This document shows, piece by piece, positions 13,231 through 24,720 of a stretch of DNA of 26,028 nucleotides. The stretch's first letter is position 1. Each line of letters opens with the position of its first letter. The stretch lies in assembly GCA_039105265.1 (NCBI GenBank), contig JAPFFF010000331.1, positions 1 through 26,028 of the forward strand, read 5' to 3'. The translations under genes and the position numbers were made by a program. Source of the stretch: Tritrichomonas musculus. Its lineage: Eukaryota > Parabasalia > Tritrichomonadida > Tritrichomonadidae. A model generated the notes under the pieces. That model had not been told where the DNA came from, searched no databases, and saw only the letters and a list, made by a program, of their open reading frames with translations.

Positions 13231-16200
13231 TCATCAGATTCAACGAGAACTGCAGTTGAACCATCAGATTCAACGAGAACTGCAGTTGAATCATCAGATG
13301 CAACGAGAACTGCAGTTGAATCATCAGATGCAACGAGAACTGCAGTTTAATAATAAGATGCAACGAGAACTGCAGTTGAATCATCAGATGCAACGAGAAC
13401 TGCAGTTGAATCATCAGATGCAACGAGAACTGCAGTTGAATCATCAGATGCAGCGAGAACTGCAGTTTAATAATAAGATGAAACAAGAACTGCAGTTGAA
13501 TCATCAGATGCAACGAGAACTGCAGTTGAATCATCAGATGCAACGAGAACTGCAGTTGAATCATCAGATGCAACGAGAACTGCAGTTGAATCATCAGATG
13601 CAGCGAGAACTGCAGTTTAATAATAAGATGAAACAAGAACTGCAGTTGAATCATCAGATGCAACGAGAACTGCAGTTGAATCATCAGATGCAACGAGAAC
13701 TGCAGTTGAATCATCAGATGCAGCGAGAACTGCAGTTTAATAATAAGATGAAACAAGAACTGCAGTTGAATCATCAGATTCAACGAGAACTGCAGTTGAA
13801 TCATCAGATGCAACGAGAACTGCAGTTGAATCATCAGATGCAACGAGAACTGCAGTTGAATCATCAGATGCAACGAGAACTGCAGTTGAATCATCAGATT
13901 CAACGAGAACTGCAGTTGAATCATCAGATGCAACGACAACTGCAGTTGAATCATCAGATTCAACGAGAACTGCAGTTGAATCATCAGATTCAACGAGAAC
14001 TGCAGTTGAATCATCAGATTCAACGAGAACTGCAGTTTAATAATAAGATTCAACGAGAACTGCAGTTTAATAATAAGATGAAACAAGAACTGCAGTTGAA
14101 TAATCAGATGCAACGAGAACTGCAGTTGAATCATCAGATTCAACGACAACTGCAGTTGAATCATCAGATTCAACGAGAACTGCAGTTGAATCATCAGATG
14201 CAACGAGAACTGCAGTTGAATCATCAGATTCAACGAGAACTGCAGTTTAATAATAAGATTCAACGAGAACTGCAGTTTAATAATAAGATGAAACAAGAAC
14301 TGCAGTTGAATAATCAGATGCAACGAGAACTGCAGTTGAATCATCAGATGCAACGAGAACTGCAGTTGAATCATCAGATGCAACGAGAACTGCAGTTGAA
14401 TCATCAGATTCAACGAGAACTGCAGTTGAATCATCAGATGCAACGAGAACTGCAGTTGAATCATCAGATTCAACGAGAACTTCAGTTGAATCATCAGATT
14501 CAACGAGAACTGCAGTTGAATCATCAGATGCAACGAGAACTGCAGTTGAATCATCAGATGAAACAAGAACTGCAGTTGAATCATCAGATGCAACGAGAAC
14601 TGCAGTTGAATCATCAGATGCAACGAGAACTGCAGTTGAATCATCAGATGCAACGAGAACTGCAGTTGAATCATCAGATGCAACGACAACTGCAGTTGAA
14701 TCATCAGATGCAACGAGAACTGCAGTTGAATCATCAGATTCAACGAGAACTGCAGTTGAATCATCAGATTCAACGAGAACTGCAGTTGAACCATCAGATT
14801 CAACGAGAACTGCAGTTGAATCATCAGATGCAACGAGAACTGCAGTTGAATCATCAGATGCAACGAGAACTGCAGTTTAATAATAAGATGCAACGAGAAC
14901 TGCAGTTGAATCATCAGATGCAACGAGAACTGCAGTTGAATCATCAGATGCAACGAGAACTGCAGTTGAATCATCAGATGCAGCGAGAACTGCAGTTTAA
15001 TAATAAGATGAAACAAGAACTGCAGTTGAATCATCAGATGCAACGAGAACTGCAGTTGAATCATCAGATGCAACGAGAACTGCAGTTGAATCATCAGATG
15101 CAACGAGAACTGCAGTTGAATCATCAGATGCAGCGAGAACTGCAGTTTAATAATAAGATGAAACAAGAACTGCAGTTGAATCATCAGATGCAACGAGAAC
15201 TGCAGTTGAATCATCAGATGCAACGAGAACTGCAGTTGAATCATCAGATGCAGCGAGAACTGCAGTTTAATAATAAGATGAAACAAGAACTGCAGTTGAA
15301 TCATCAGATTCAACGAGAACTGCAGTTGAATCATCAGATGCAACGAGAACTGCAGTTGAATCATCAGATGCAACGAGAACTGCAGTTGAATCATCAGATG
15401 CAACGAGAACTGCAGTTGAATCATCAGATTCAACGAGAACTGCAGTTGAATCATCAGATGCAACGACAACTGCAGTTGAATCATCAGATTCAACGAGAAC
15501 TGCAGTTGAATCATCAGATTCAACGAGAACTGCAGTTGAATCATCAGATTCAACGAGAACTGCAGTTTAATAATAAGATTCAACGAGAACTGCAGTTTAA
15601 TAATAAGATGAAACAAGAACTGCAGTTGAATAATCAGATGCAACGAGAACTGCAGTTGAATCATCAGATTCAACGACAACTGCAGTTGAATCATCAGATT
15701 CAACGAGAACTGCAGTTGAATCATCAGATGCAACGAGAACTGCAGTTGAATCATCAGATTCAACGAGAACTGCAGTTTAATAATAAGATTCAACGAGAAC
15801 TGCAGTTTAATAATAAGATGAAACAAGAACTGCAGTTGAATAATCAGATGCAACGAGAACTGCAGTTGAATCATCAGATGCAACGAGAACTGCAGTTGAA
15901 TCATCAGATGCAACGAGAACTGCAGTTGAATCATCAGATTCAACGAGAACTGCAGTTGAATCATCAGATGCAACGAGAACTGCAGTTGAATCATCAGATT
16001 CAACGAGAACTTCAGTTGAATCATCAGATTCAACGAGAACTGCAGTTGAATCATCAGATGCAACGAGAACTGCAGTTGAATCATCAGATGAAACAAGAAC
16101 TGCAGTTGAATCATCAGATGCAACGAGAACTGCAGTTGAATCATCAGATGCAACGAGAACTGCAGTTGAATCATCAGATGCAACGAGAACTGCAGTTGAA

Positions 16201-16290
16201 TCATCAGATGCAACGACAACTGCAGTTGAATCATCAGATGCAACGAGAACTGCAGTTGAATCATCAGATTCAACGAGAACTGCAGTTGAA
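13231..16290. repeat. Perfect 1,530-bp tandem duplication (51 units, two copies)
   Basis: Copy A is 13231-14760 and copy B is 14761-16290. Every unit I compared matches, including rare markers: TTTAATAATAAG junctions at 13351/14881, 13471/15001, 13621/15151 and 13741/15271, TAATCAG units at 14101/15631 and 14311/15841, and the G22T unit at 14461/15991, which I saw nowhere else. The match ends at 14761 against 16291 on the right and at 13201 against 14731 on the left. G22A units are absent from the whole segment, unlike its neighbours. A recent unequal exchange is likely; an assembly duplication is the alternative. Confidence 0.9.
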
Positions 16291-16350
16291 TCATCAGATG
16301 CAACGAGAACTGCAGTTGAATCATCAGATGCAACGAGAACTGCAGTTGAA

Positions 16351-19300
16351 TCATCAGATTCAACGAGAACTGCAGTTGAATCATCAGATTCAACGAGAAC
16401 TGCAGTTGAATCATCAGATTCAACGAGAACTGCAGTTGAATCATCAGATGCAACGACAACTGCAGTTGAATCATCAGATGCAACGACAACTGCAGTTGAA
16501 TCATCAGATGCAACGAGAACTGCAGTTGAATCATCAGATTCAACGAGAACTGCAGTTTAATAATAAGATTCAACGAGAACTGCAGTTGAATCATCAGATG
16601 AAACAAGAACTGCAGTTGAATCATCAGATGCAACAAGAACTGCAGTTGAATCATCAGATTCAACGAGAACTGCAGTTGAATCATCAGATTCAACGAGAAC
16701 TGCAGTTGAACCATCAGATTCAACGAGAACTACAGTTGAATCATCAGATTCAACGAGAACTGCAGTTGAATCATCAGATTCAACGAGAACTACAGTTGAA
16801 TCATCAGATTCAACGAGAACTGCAGTTGAATCATCAGATGCAACGAGAACTACAGTTGAATCATCAGATTCAACGAGAACTGCAGTTGAATCATCAGATG
16901 CAACGACAACTGCAGTTGAATCATCAGATGCAACGACAACTGCAGTTGAATCATCAGATTCAACGAGAACTGCAGTTGAATCATCAGATGCAACGAGAAC
17001 TGCAGTTGAATCATCAGATTCAACGAGAACTGCAGTTGAATCATCAGATGCAACAAGAACTGCAGTTGAATCATCAGATTCAACGAGAACTGCAGTTGAA
17101 TCATCAGATGCAACGAGAACTGCAGTTGAATCATCAGATGCAACGAGAACTGCAGTTGAATCATCAGATGCAACGAGAACTGCAGTTGAATCATCAGATG
17201 CAACGAGAACTGCAGTTTAATAATAAGATTCAACAAGAACTGCAGTTTAATCATAAGATTCAACGAGAACTGCAGTTTAATCATAAGATTCAACGAGAAC
17301 TGCAGTTTAATAATAAGATTCAACAAGAACTGCAGTTGAATCATCAGATGCAACGAGAACTGCAGTTGAATCATCAGATTCAACGAGAACTGCAGTTGAA
17401 TCATCAGATTCAACGAGAACTGCAGTTGAATCATCAGATGCAACGAGAACTGCAGTTGAATCATCAGATGCAACGAGAACTGCAGTTGAATCATCAGATG
17501 CAACGAGAACTGCAGTTGAATCATCAGATTCAACGAGAACTGCAGTTGAATCATCAGATGCAACGAGAACTGCAGTTGAACCATCAGATTCAACGAGAAC
17601 TGCAGTTGAATCATCAGATGCAACGAGAACTACAGTTGAATCATCAGATGCAACGAGAACTGCAGTTGAATCATCAGATGCAACGAGAACTGCAGTTGAA
17701 TCATCAGATGCAACGAGAACTGCAGTTGAATCATCAGATTCAACGAGAACTGCAGTTGAACCATCAGATTCAACGAGAACTACAGTTGAATCATCAGATT
17801 CAACGAGAACTGCAGTTGAATCATCAGATTCAACGAGAACTACAGTTGAATCATCAGATTCAACGAGAACTGCAGTTGAATCATCAGATGCAACGAGAAC
17901 TACAGTTGAATCATCAGATTCAACGAGAACTGCAGTTGAATCATCAGATGCAACGACAACTGCAGTTGAATCATCAGATGCAACGACAACTGCAGTTGAA
18001 TCATCAGATTCAACGAGAACTGCAGTTGAATCATCAGATGCAACGAGAACTGCAGTTGAATCATCAGATTCAACGAGAACTGCAGTTTAATAATAAGATG
18101 AAACAAGAACTGCAGTTGAATCATCAGATGCAACGAGAACTGCAGTTGAATCATCAGATGCAACGAGAACTGCAGTTGAATCATCAGATGCAACGACAAC
18201 TGCAGTTGAATCATCAGATGCAACGAGAACTGCAGTTGAATCATCAGATGCAACGAGAACTGCAGTTTAATAATAAGATGAAACAAGAACTGCAGTTGAA
18301 TCATCAGATGCAACGACAACTGCAGTTGAATCATCAGATGCAACGAGAACTGCAGTTGAATCATCAGATGCAACGAGAACTGCAGTTGAATCATCAGATT
18401 CAACGAGAACTGCAGTTGAATCATCAGATTCAACGAGAACTGCAGTTGAATCATCAGATGCAACGAGAACTGCAGTTGAATCATCAGATGCAACGAGAAC
18501 TACAGTTGAATCATCAGATTCAACGAGAACTGCAGTTGAACCATCAGATTCAACGAGAACTGCAGTTGAACCATCAGATTCAACGAGAACTGCAGTTGAA
18601 TCATCAGATGCAACGAGAACTGCAGTTGAATCATCAGATGCAACGAGAACTGCAGTTTAATAATAAGATGCAACAAGAACTGCAGTTGAATCATCAGATG
18701 CAACGAGAACTGCAGTTGAATCATCAGATGCAACGAGAACTGCAGTTGAATCATCAGATGCAGCGAGAACTGCAGTTGAATCATCAGATTCAACGAGAAC
18801 TGCAGTTGAATCATCAGATTCAACGAGAACTGCAGTTGAATCATCAGATGCAACGAGAACTGCAGTTGAATCATCAGATGCAACGAGAACTACAGTTGAA
18901 TCATCAGATTCAACGAGAACTGCAGTTGAATCATCAGATTCAACGAGAACTGCAGTTGAATCATCAGATTCAACGAGAACTGCAGTTGAATCATCAGATG
19001 CAACGAGAACTGCAGTTGAATCATCAGATTCAACGACAACTGCAGTTGAACCATCAGATTCAACGAGAACTGCAGTTGAATCATCAGATGCAACGAGAAC
19101 TGCAGTTGAATCATCAGATGCAACGAGAACTGCAGTTGAATCATCAGATTCAACGAGAACTGCAGTTGAATCATCAGATGCAACGAGAACTGCAGTTGAA
19201 TCATCAGATTCAACGAGAACTGCAGTTGAACCATCAGATTCAACGAGAACTGCAGTTGAATCATCAGATGCAACGAGAACTGCAGTTGAATCATCAGATG

Positions 19301-19500
19301 CAACGAGAACTGCAGTTTAATAATAAGATGCAACGAGAACTGCAGTTGAATCATCAGATGCAACGAGAACTGCAGTTGAATCATCAGATGCAACGAGAAC
19401 TGCAGTTGAATCATCAGATGCAGCGAGAACTGCAGTTTAATAATAAGATGAAACAAGAACTGCAGTTGAATCATCAGATGCAACGAGAACTGTAGTTGAA
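16351..19500. repeat. Higher-order repeat block, partial copy 3
   Basis: Landmarks follow copy 2 at an offset of 6,270 bp (16561 to 10291, 17221 to 10951, 18091 to 11821), then 6,300 bp after one extra unit near 18211 (18271 to 11971, 18661 to 12361). From about 18661 to 19471 the order also follows copy 1 at 12,420 bp, including the C23T unit at 19471. A local rearrangement at 17401-17760 shifts the match by two units and back. The left limit is approximate. Confidence 0.75.
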
Positions 19501-20520
19501 TCATCAGATGCAACGAGAACTGCAGTTGAATCATCAGATGCAACGAGAACTGCAGTTGAATCATCAGATGCAGCGAGAACTGCAGTTGAATCATCAGATT
19601 CAACGACAACTGCAGTTGAACCATCAGATGCAACAAGAACTGCAGTTGAATCATCAGATGCAACGAGAACTGCAGTTGAATCATCAGATGCAACGAGAAC
19701 TGCAGTTGAATCATCAGATGCAGCGAGAACTGCAGTTGAATCATCAGATGCAACGAGAACTGCAGTTGAATCATCAGATGCAGCGAGAACTGCAGTTGAA
19801 TCATCAGATTCAACGAGAACTGCAGTTGAATCATCAGATTCAACGAGAACTGCAGTTGAATCATCAGATTCAACGAGAACTGCAGTTGAATCATCAGATG
19901 CAACGAGAACTGCAGTTGAATCATCAGATTCAACGAGAACTGCAGTTGAATCATCAGATGCAACGAGAACTGCAGTTGAACCATCAGATTCAACGAGAAC
20001 TGCAGTTGAATCATCAGATGCAACGAGAACTACAGTTGAATCATCAGATTCAACGAGAACTGCAGTTGAATCATCAGATGCAACGAGAACTACAGTTGAA
20101 TCATCAGATGCAACGAGAACTGCAGTTGAATCATCAGATGCAACGAGAACTGCAGTTGAATCATCAGATGCAACGAGAACTGCAGTTGAATCATCAGATG
20201 CAACGAGAACTGCAGTTGAATCATCAGATTCAACGAGAACTGAAGTTTAATAATAAGATGAAACAAGAACTGCAGTTGAATCATCAGATTCAACGAGAAC
20301 TGCAGTTGAATCATCAGATGCAACGAGAACTGCAGTTGAATCATCAGATGCAACGAGAACTGCAGTTGAATCATCAGATTCAACGAGAACTGCAGTTGAA
20401 TCATCAGATGCAACGAGAACTGCAGTTGAATCATCAGATGAAATAAGAACTGCAGTTGAATCATCAGATTCAACGAGAACTGCAGTTGAACCATCAGATT
20501 CAACGAGAACTGCAGTTGAA

Positions 20521-20760
20521 TCATCAGATGCAACGACAACTGCAGTTGAATCATCAGATGCAACGAGAACTGCAGTTGAATCATCAGATGCAACGAGAAC
20601 TGCAGTTGAATCATCAGATTCAACGAGAACTGCAGTTGAATCATCAGATGCAACGACAACTGCAGTTGAATCATCAGATGCAACGAGAACTGCAGTTGAA
20701 TCATCAGATGCAACGAGAACTGCAGTTGAATCATCAGATTCAACGAGAACTGCAGTTGAA
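20521..20760. repeat. 120-bp tandem duplication (4 units, two copies)
   Basis: The four-unit pattern of a G17C unit, two plain units and a G10T unit occurs at 20521-20640 and again at 20641-20760. It lies in a stretch (20101-20760) that matches the higher-order blocks poorly. That stretch also holds two private changes, C23A at 20243 and the stop-making C14T at 20444. Confidence 0.7.
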
Positions 20761-23400
20761 CCATCAGATTCAACGAGAACTGCAGTTGAATCATCAGATG
20801 CAACGAGAACTACAGTTGAATCATCAGATTCAACGAGAACTGCAGTTGAATCATCAGATGCAACGAGAACTACAGTTGAATCATCAGATTCAACGAGAAC
20901 TGCAGTTGAATCATCAGATGCAACAAGAACTGCAGTTGAATCATCAGATTCAACGAGAACTGCAGTTGAATCATCAGATTCAACGAGAACTGCAGTTGAA
21001 CCATCAGATTCAACGAGAACTACAGTTGAATCATCAGATTCAACGAGAACTGCAGTTGAATCATCAGATTCAACGAGAACTACAGTTGAATCATCAGATT
21101 CAACGAGAACTGCAGTTGAATCATCAGATGCAACGAGAACTACAGTTGAATCATCAGATTCAACGAGAACTGCAGTTGAATCATCAGATGCAACGACAAC
21201 TGCAGTTGAATCATCAGATGCAACGACAACTGCAGTTGAATCATCAGATGCAACGAGAACTGCAGTTGAATCATCAGATGCAACGAGAACTGCAGTTTAA
21301 TAATAAGATTCAACGAGAACTGCAGTTGAATCATCAGATGAAACAAGAACTGCAGTTGAATCATCAGATGCAACAAGAACTGCAGTTGAATCATCAGATT
21401 CAACGAGAACTGCAGTTGAATCATCAGATTCAACGAGAACTGCAGTTGAACCATCAGATTCAACGAGAACTACAGTTGAATCATCAGATTCAACGAGAAC
21501 TGCAGTTGAATCATCAGATTCAACGAGAACTACAGTTGAATCATCAGATTCAACGAGAACTGCAGTTGAATCATCAGATGCAACGAGAACTACAGTTGAA
21601 TCATCAGATTCAACGAGAACTGCAGTTGAATCATCAGATGCAACGACAACTGCAGTTGAATCATCAGATGCAACGACAACTGCAGTTGAATCATCAGATT
21701 CAACGAGAACTGCAGTTGAATCATCAGATGCAACGAGAACTGCAGTTGAATCATCAGATTCAACGAGAACTGCAGTTGAATCATCAGATGCAACAAGAAC
21801 TGCAGTTGAATCATCAGATTCAACGAGAACTGCAGTTGAATCATCAGATGCAACGAGAACTGCAGTTGAATCATCAGATGCAACGAGAACTACAGTTGAA
21901 TCATCAGATGCAACGAGAACTGCAGTTGAATCATCAGATGCAACGAGAACTGCAGTTTAATAATAAGATTCAACAAGAACTGCAGTTTAATCATAAGATT
22001 CAACGAGAACTGCAGTTTAATCATCAGATTCAACGAGAACTGTAGTTTAATAATAAGATTCAACAAGAACTGCAGTTGAATCATCAGATGCAACGAGAAC
22101 TGCAGTTGAATCATCAGATTCAACGAGAACTGCAGTTGAATCATCAGATGCAACGAGAACTGCAGTTGAATCATCAGATGCAACGAGAACTGCAGTTGAA
22201 TCATCAGATTCAACGAGAACTGCAGTTGAATCATCAGATGCAACGAGAACTGCAGTTGAACCATCAGATTCAACGAGAACTGCAGTTGAATCATCAGATG
22301 CAACGAGAACTACAGTTGAATCATCAGATTCAACGAGAACTGCAGTTGAATCATCAGATGCAACGAGAACTACAGTTGAATCATCAGATTCAACGAGAAC
22401 TGCAGTTGAATCATCAGATGCAACAAGAACTGCAGTTGAATCATCAGATTCAACGAGAACTGCAGTTGAATCATCAGATTCAACGAGAACTGCAGTTGAA
22501 CCATCAGATTCAACGAGAACTACAGTTGAATCATCAGATTCAACGAGAACTGCAGTTGAATCATCAGATTCAACGAGAACTACAGTTGAATCATCAGATT
22601 CAACGAGAACTGCAGTTGAATCATCAGATGCAACGAGAACTACAGTTGAATCATCAGATTCAACGAGAACTGCAGTTGAATCATCAGATGCAACGACAAC
22701 TGCAGTTGAATCATCAGATGCAACGACAACTGCAGTTGAATCATCAGATTCAACGAGAACTGCAGTTGAATCATCAGATGCAACGAGAACTGCAGTTGAA
22801 TCATCAGATTCAACGAGAACTGCAGTTTAATAATAAGATGAAACAAGAACTGCAGTTGAATCATCAGATGCAACGAGAACTGCAGTTGAATCATCAGATG
22901 CAACGAGAACTGCAGTTGAATCATCAGATGCAACGACAACTGCAGTTGAATCATCAGATGCAACGAGAACTGCAGTTGAATCATCAGATGCAACGAGAAC
23001 TGCAGTTTAATAATAAGATGAAACAAGAACTGCAGTTGAATCATCAGATGCAACGACAACTGCAGTTGAATCATCAGATGCAACGAGAACTGCAGTTGAA
23101 TCATCAGATGCAACGAGAACTGCAGTTGAATCATCAGATTCAACGAGAACTGCAGTTGAATCATCAGATTCAACGAGAACTGCAGTTGAATCATCAGATG
23201 CAACGAGAACTGCAGTTGAATCATCAGATGCAACGAGAACTACAGTTGAATCATCAGATTCAACGAGAACTGCAGTTGAACCATCAGATTCAACGAGAAC
23301 TGCAGTTGAACCATCAGATTCAACGAGAACTGCAGTTGAATCATCAGATGCAACGAGAACTGCAGTTGAATCATCAGATGCAACGAGAACTGCAGTTTAA
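20761..23400. repeat. Higher-order repeat block, partial copy 4
   Basis: Landmarks match copy 1 at an offset of 17,130 bp (21301 to 4171, 21961 to 4831, 22831 to 5701) and copy 3 at 4,740 bp (21301 to 16561, 22501 to 17761, 22831 to 18091). Its four-unit AT-rich signature at 21961-22080 differs from earlier copies: the third unit begins TCATCAG instead of TCATAAG and carries C23T at 22043. Confidence 0.75.
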
Positions 23401-24630
23401 TAATAAGATTCAACAAGAACTGCAGTTTAATCATAAGATTCAACGAGAACTGCAGTTTAATCATCAGATTCAACGAGAACTGCAGTTTAATAATAAGATT
23501 CAACAAGAACTGCAGTTGAATCATCAGATGCAACGAGAACTGCAGTTGAATCATCAGATTCAACGAGAACTGCAGTTGAATCATCAGATGCAACGACAAC
23601 TGCAGTTGAATCATCAGATGCAACGAGAACTGCAGTTGAATCATCAGATTCAACGAGAACTGCAGTTGAATCATCAGATGCAACGAGAACTGCAGTTGAA
23701 TCATCAGATGCAACGAGAACTGCAGTTGAATCATCAGATTCAACGAGAACTGCAGTTTAATAATAAGATGAAACAAGAACTGCAGTTGAATCATCAGATG
23801 CAACGAGAACTGCAGTTGAATCATCAGATGCAACGAGAACTGCAGTTGAATCATCAGATGCAACGACAACTGCAGTTGAATCATCAGATGCAACGAGAAC
23901 TGCAGTTGAATCATCAGATGCAACGAGAACTGCAGTTTAATAATAAGATGAAACAAGAACTGCAGTTGAATCATCAGATGCAACGACAACTGCAGTTGAA
24001 TCATCAGATGCAACGAGAACTGCAGTTGAATCATCAGATGCAACGAGAACTGCAGTTGAATCATCAGATTCAACGAGAACTGCAGTTGAATCATCAGATT
24101 CAACGAGAACTGCAGTTGAATCATCAGATGCAACGAGAACTGCAGTTGAATCATCAGATGCAACGAGAACTACAGTTGAATCATCAGATTCAACGAGAAC
24201 TGCAGTTGAACCATCAGATTCAACGAGAACTGCAGTTGAACCATCAGATTCAACGAGAACTGCAGTTGAATCATCAGATGCAACGAGAACTGCAGTTGAA
24301 TCATCAGATGCAACGAGAACTGCAGTTTAATAATAAGATTCAACAAGAACTGCAGTTTAATCATAAGATTCAACGAGAACTGCAGTTTAATCATCAGATT
24401 CAACGAGAACTGCAGTTTAATAATAAGATTCAACAAGAACTGCAGTTGAATCATCAGATGCAACGAGAACTGCAGTTGAATCATCAGATTCAACGAGAAC
24501 TGCAGTTGAATCATCAGATGCAACGACAACTGCAGTTGAATCATCAGATGCAACGAGAACTGCAGTTGAATCATCAGATTCAACGAGAACTGCAGTTGAA
24601 TCATCAGATGCAACGAGAACTGCAGTTGAA
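22771..24630. repeat. Perfect 930-bp tandem duplication (31 units, two copies)
   Basis: Copy A is 22771-23700 and copy B is 23701-24630. Units agree throughout: C11A plus G15A units at 22831/23761 and 23011/23941, paired T1C units at 23281-23311/24211-24241, the AT-rich signature at 23401-23520/24331-24450, and a G17C unit at 23581/24511. Identity ends at 22741 against 23671 on the left and 23701 against 24631 on the right. No private differences separate the copies, so the event is recent or an assembly product. Confidence 0.88.
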
Positions 24631-24720
24631 TCATCAGATGCAACAAGAACTGCAGTTGAATCATCAGATTCAACGAGAACTGCAGTTGAATCATCAGATT
24701 CAACGAGAACTGCAGTTGAA

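Noticed and set aside
13160-16723. Long minus-strand open frame (1,187 codons) with a 10-residue LHLMIQLQFS repeat, and about 25 shorter ones like it
   Set aside because: It is the reverse reading of the same repeat. It is open only where G22A units are missing, because G22A creates TAG on this strand. There is no start context or unique sequence.
9146-19495. A 3,449-codon plus-strand protein gene
   Set aside because: The frame starts at an ordinary repeat TTG after a stop and ends at a copied stop. Both borders are point changes inside the array. Four of six consensus frames are open, so length is not evidence of coding.
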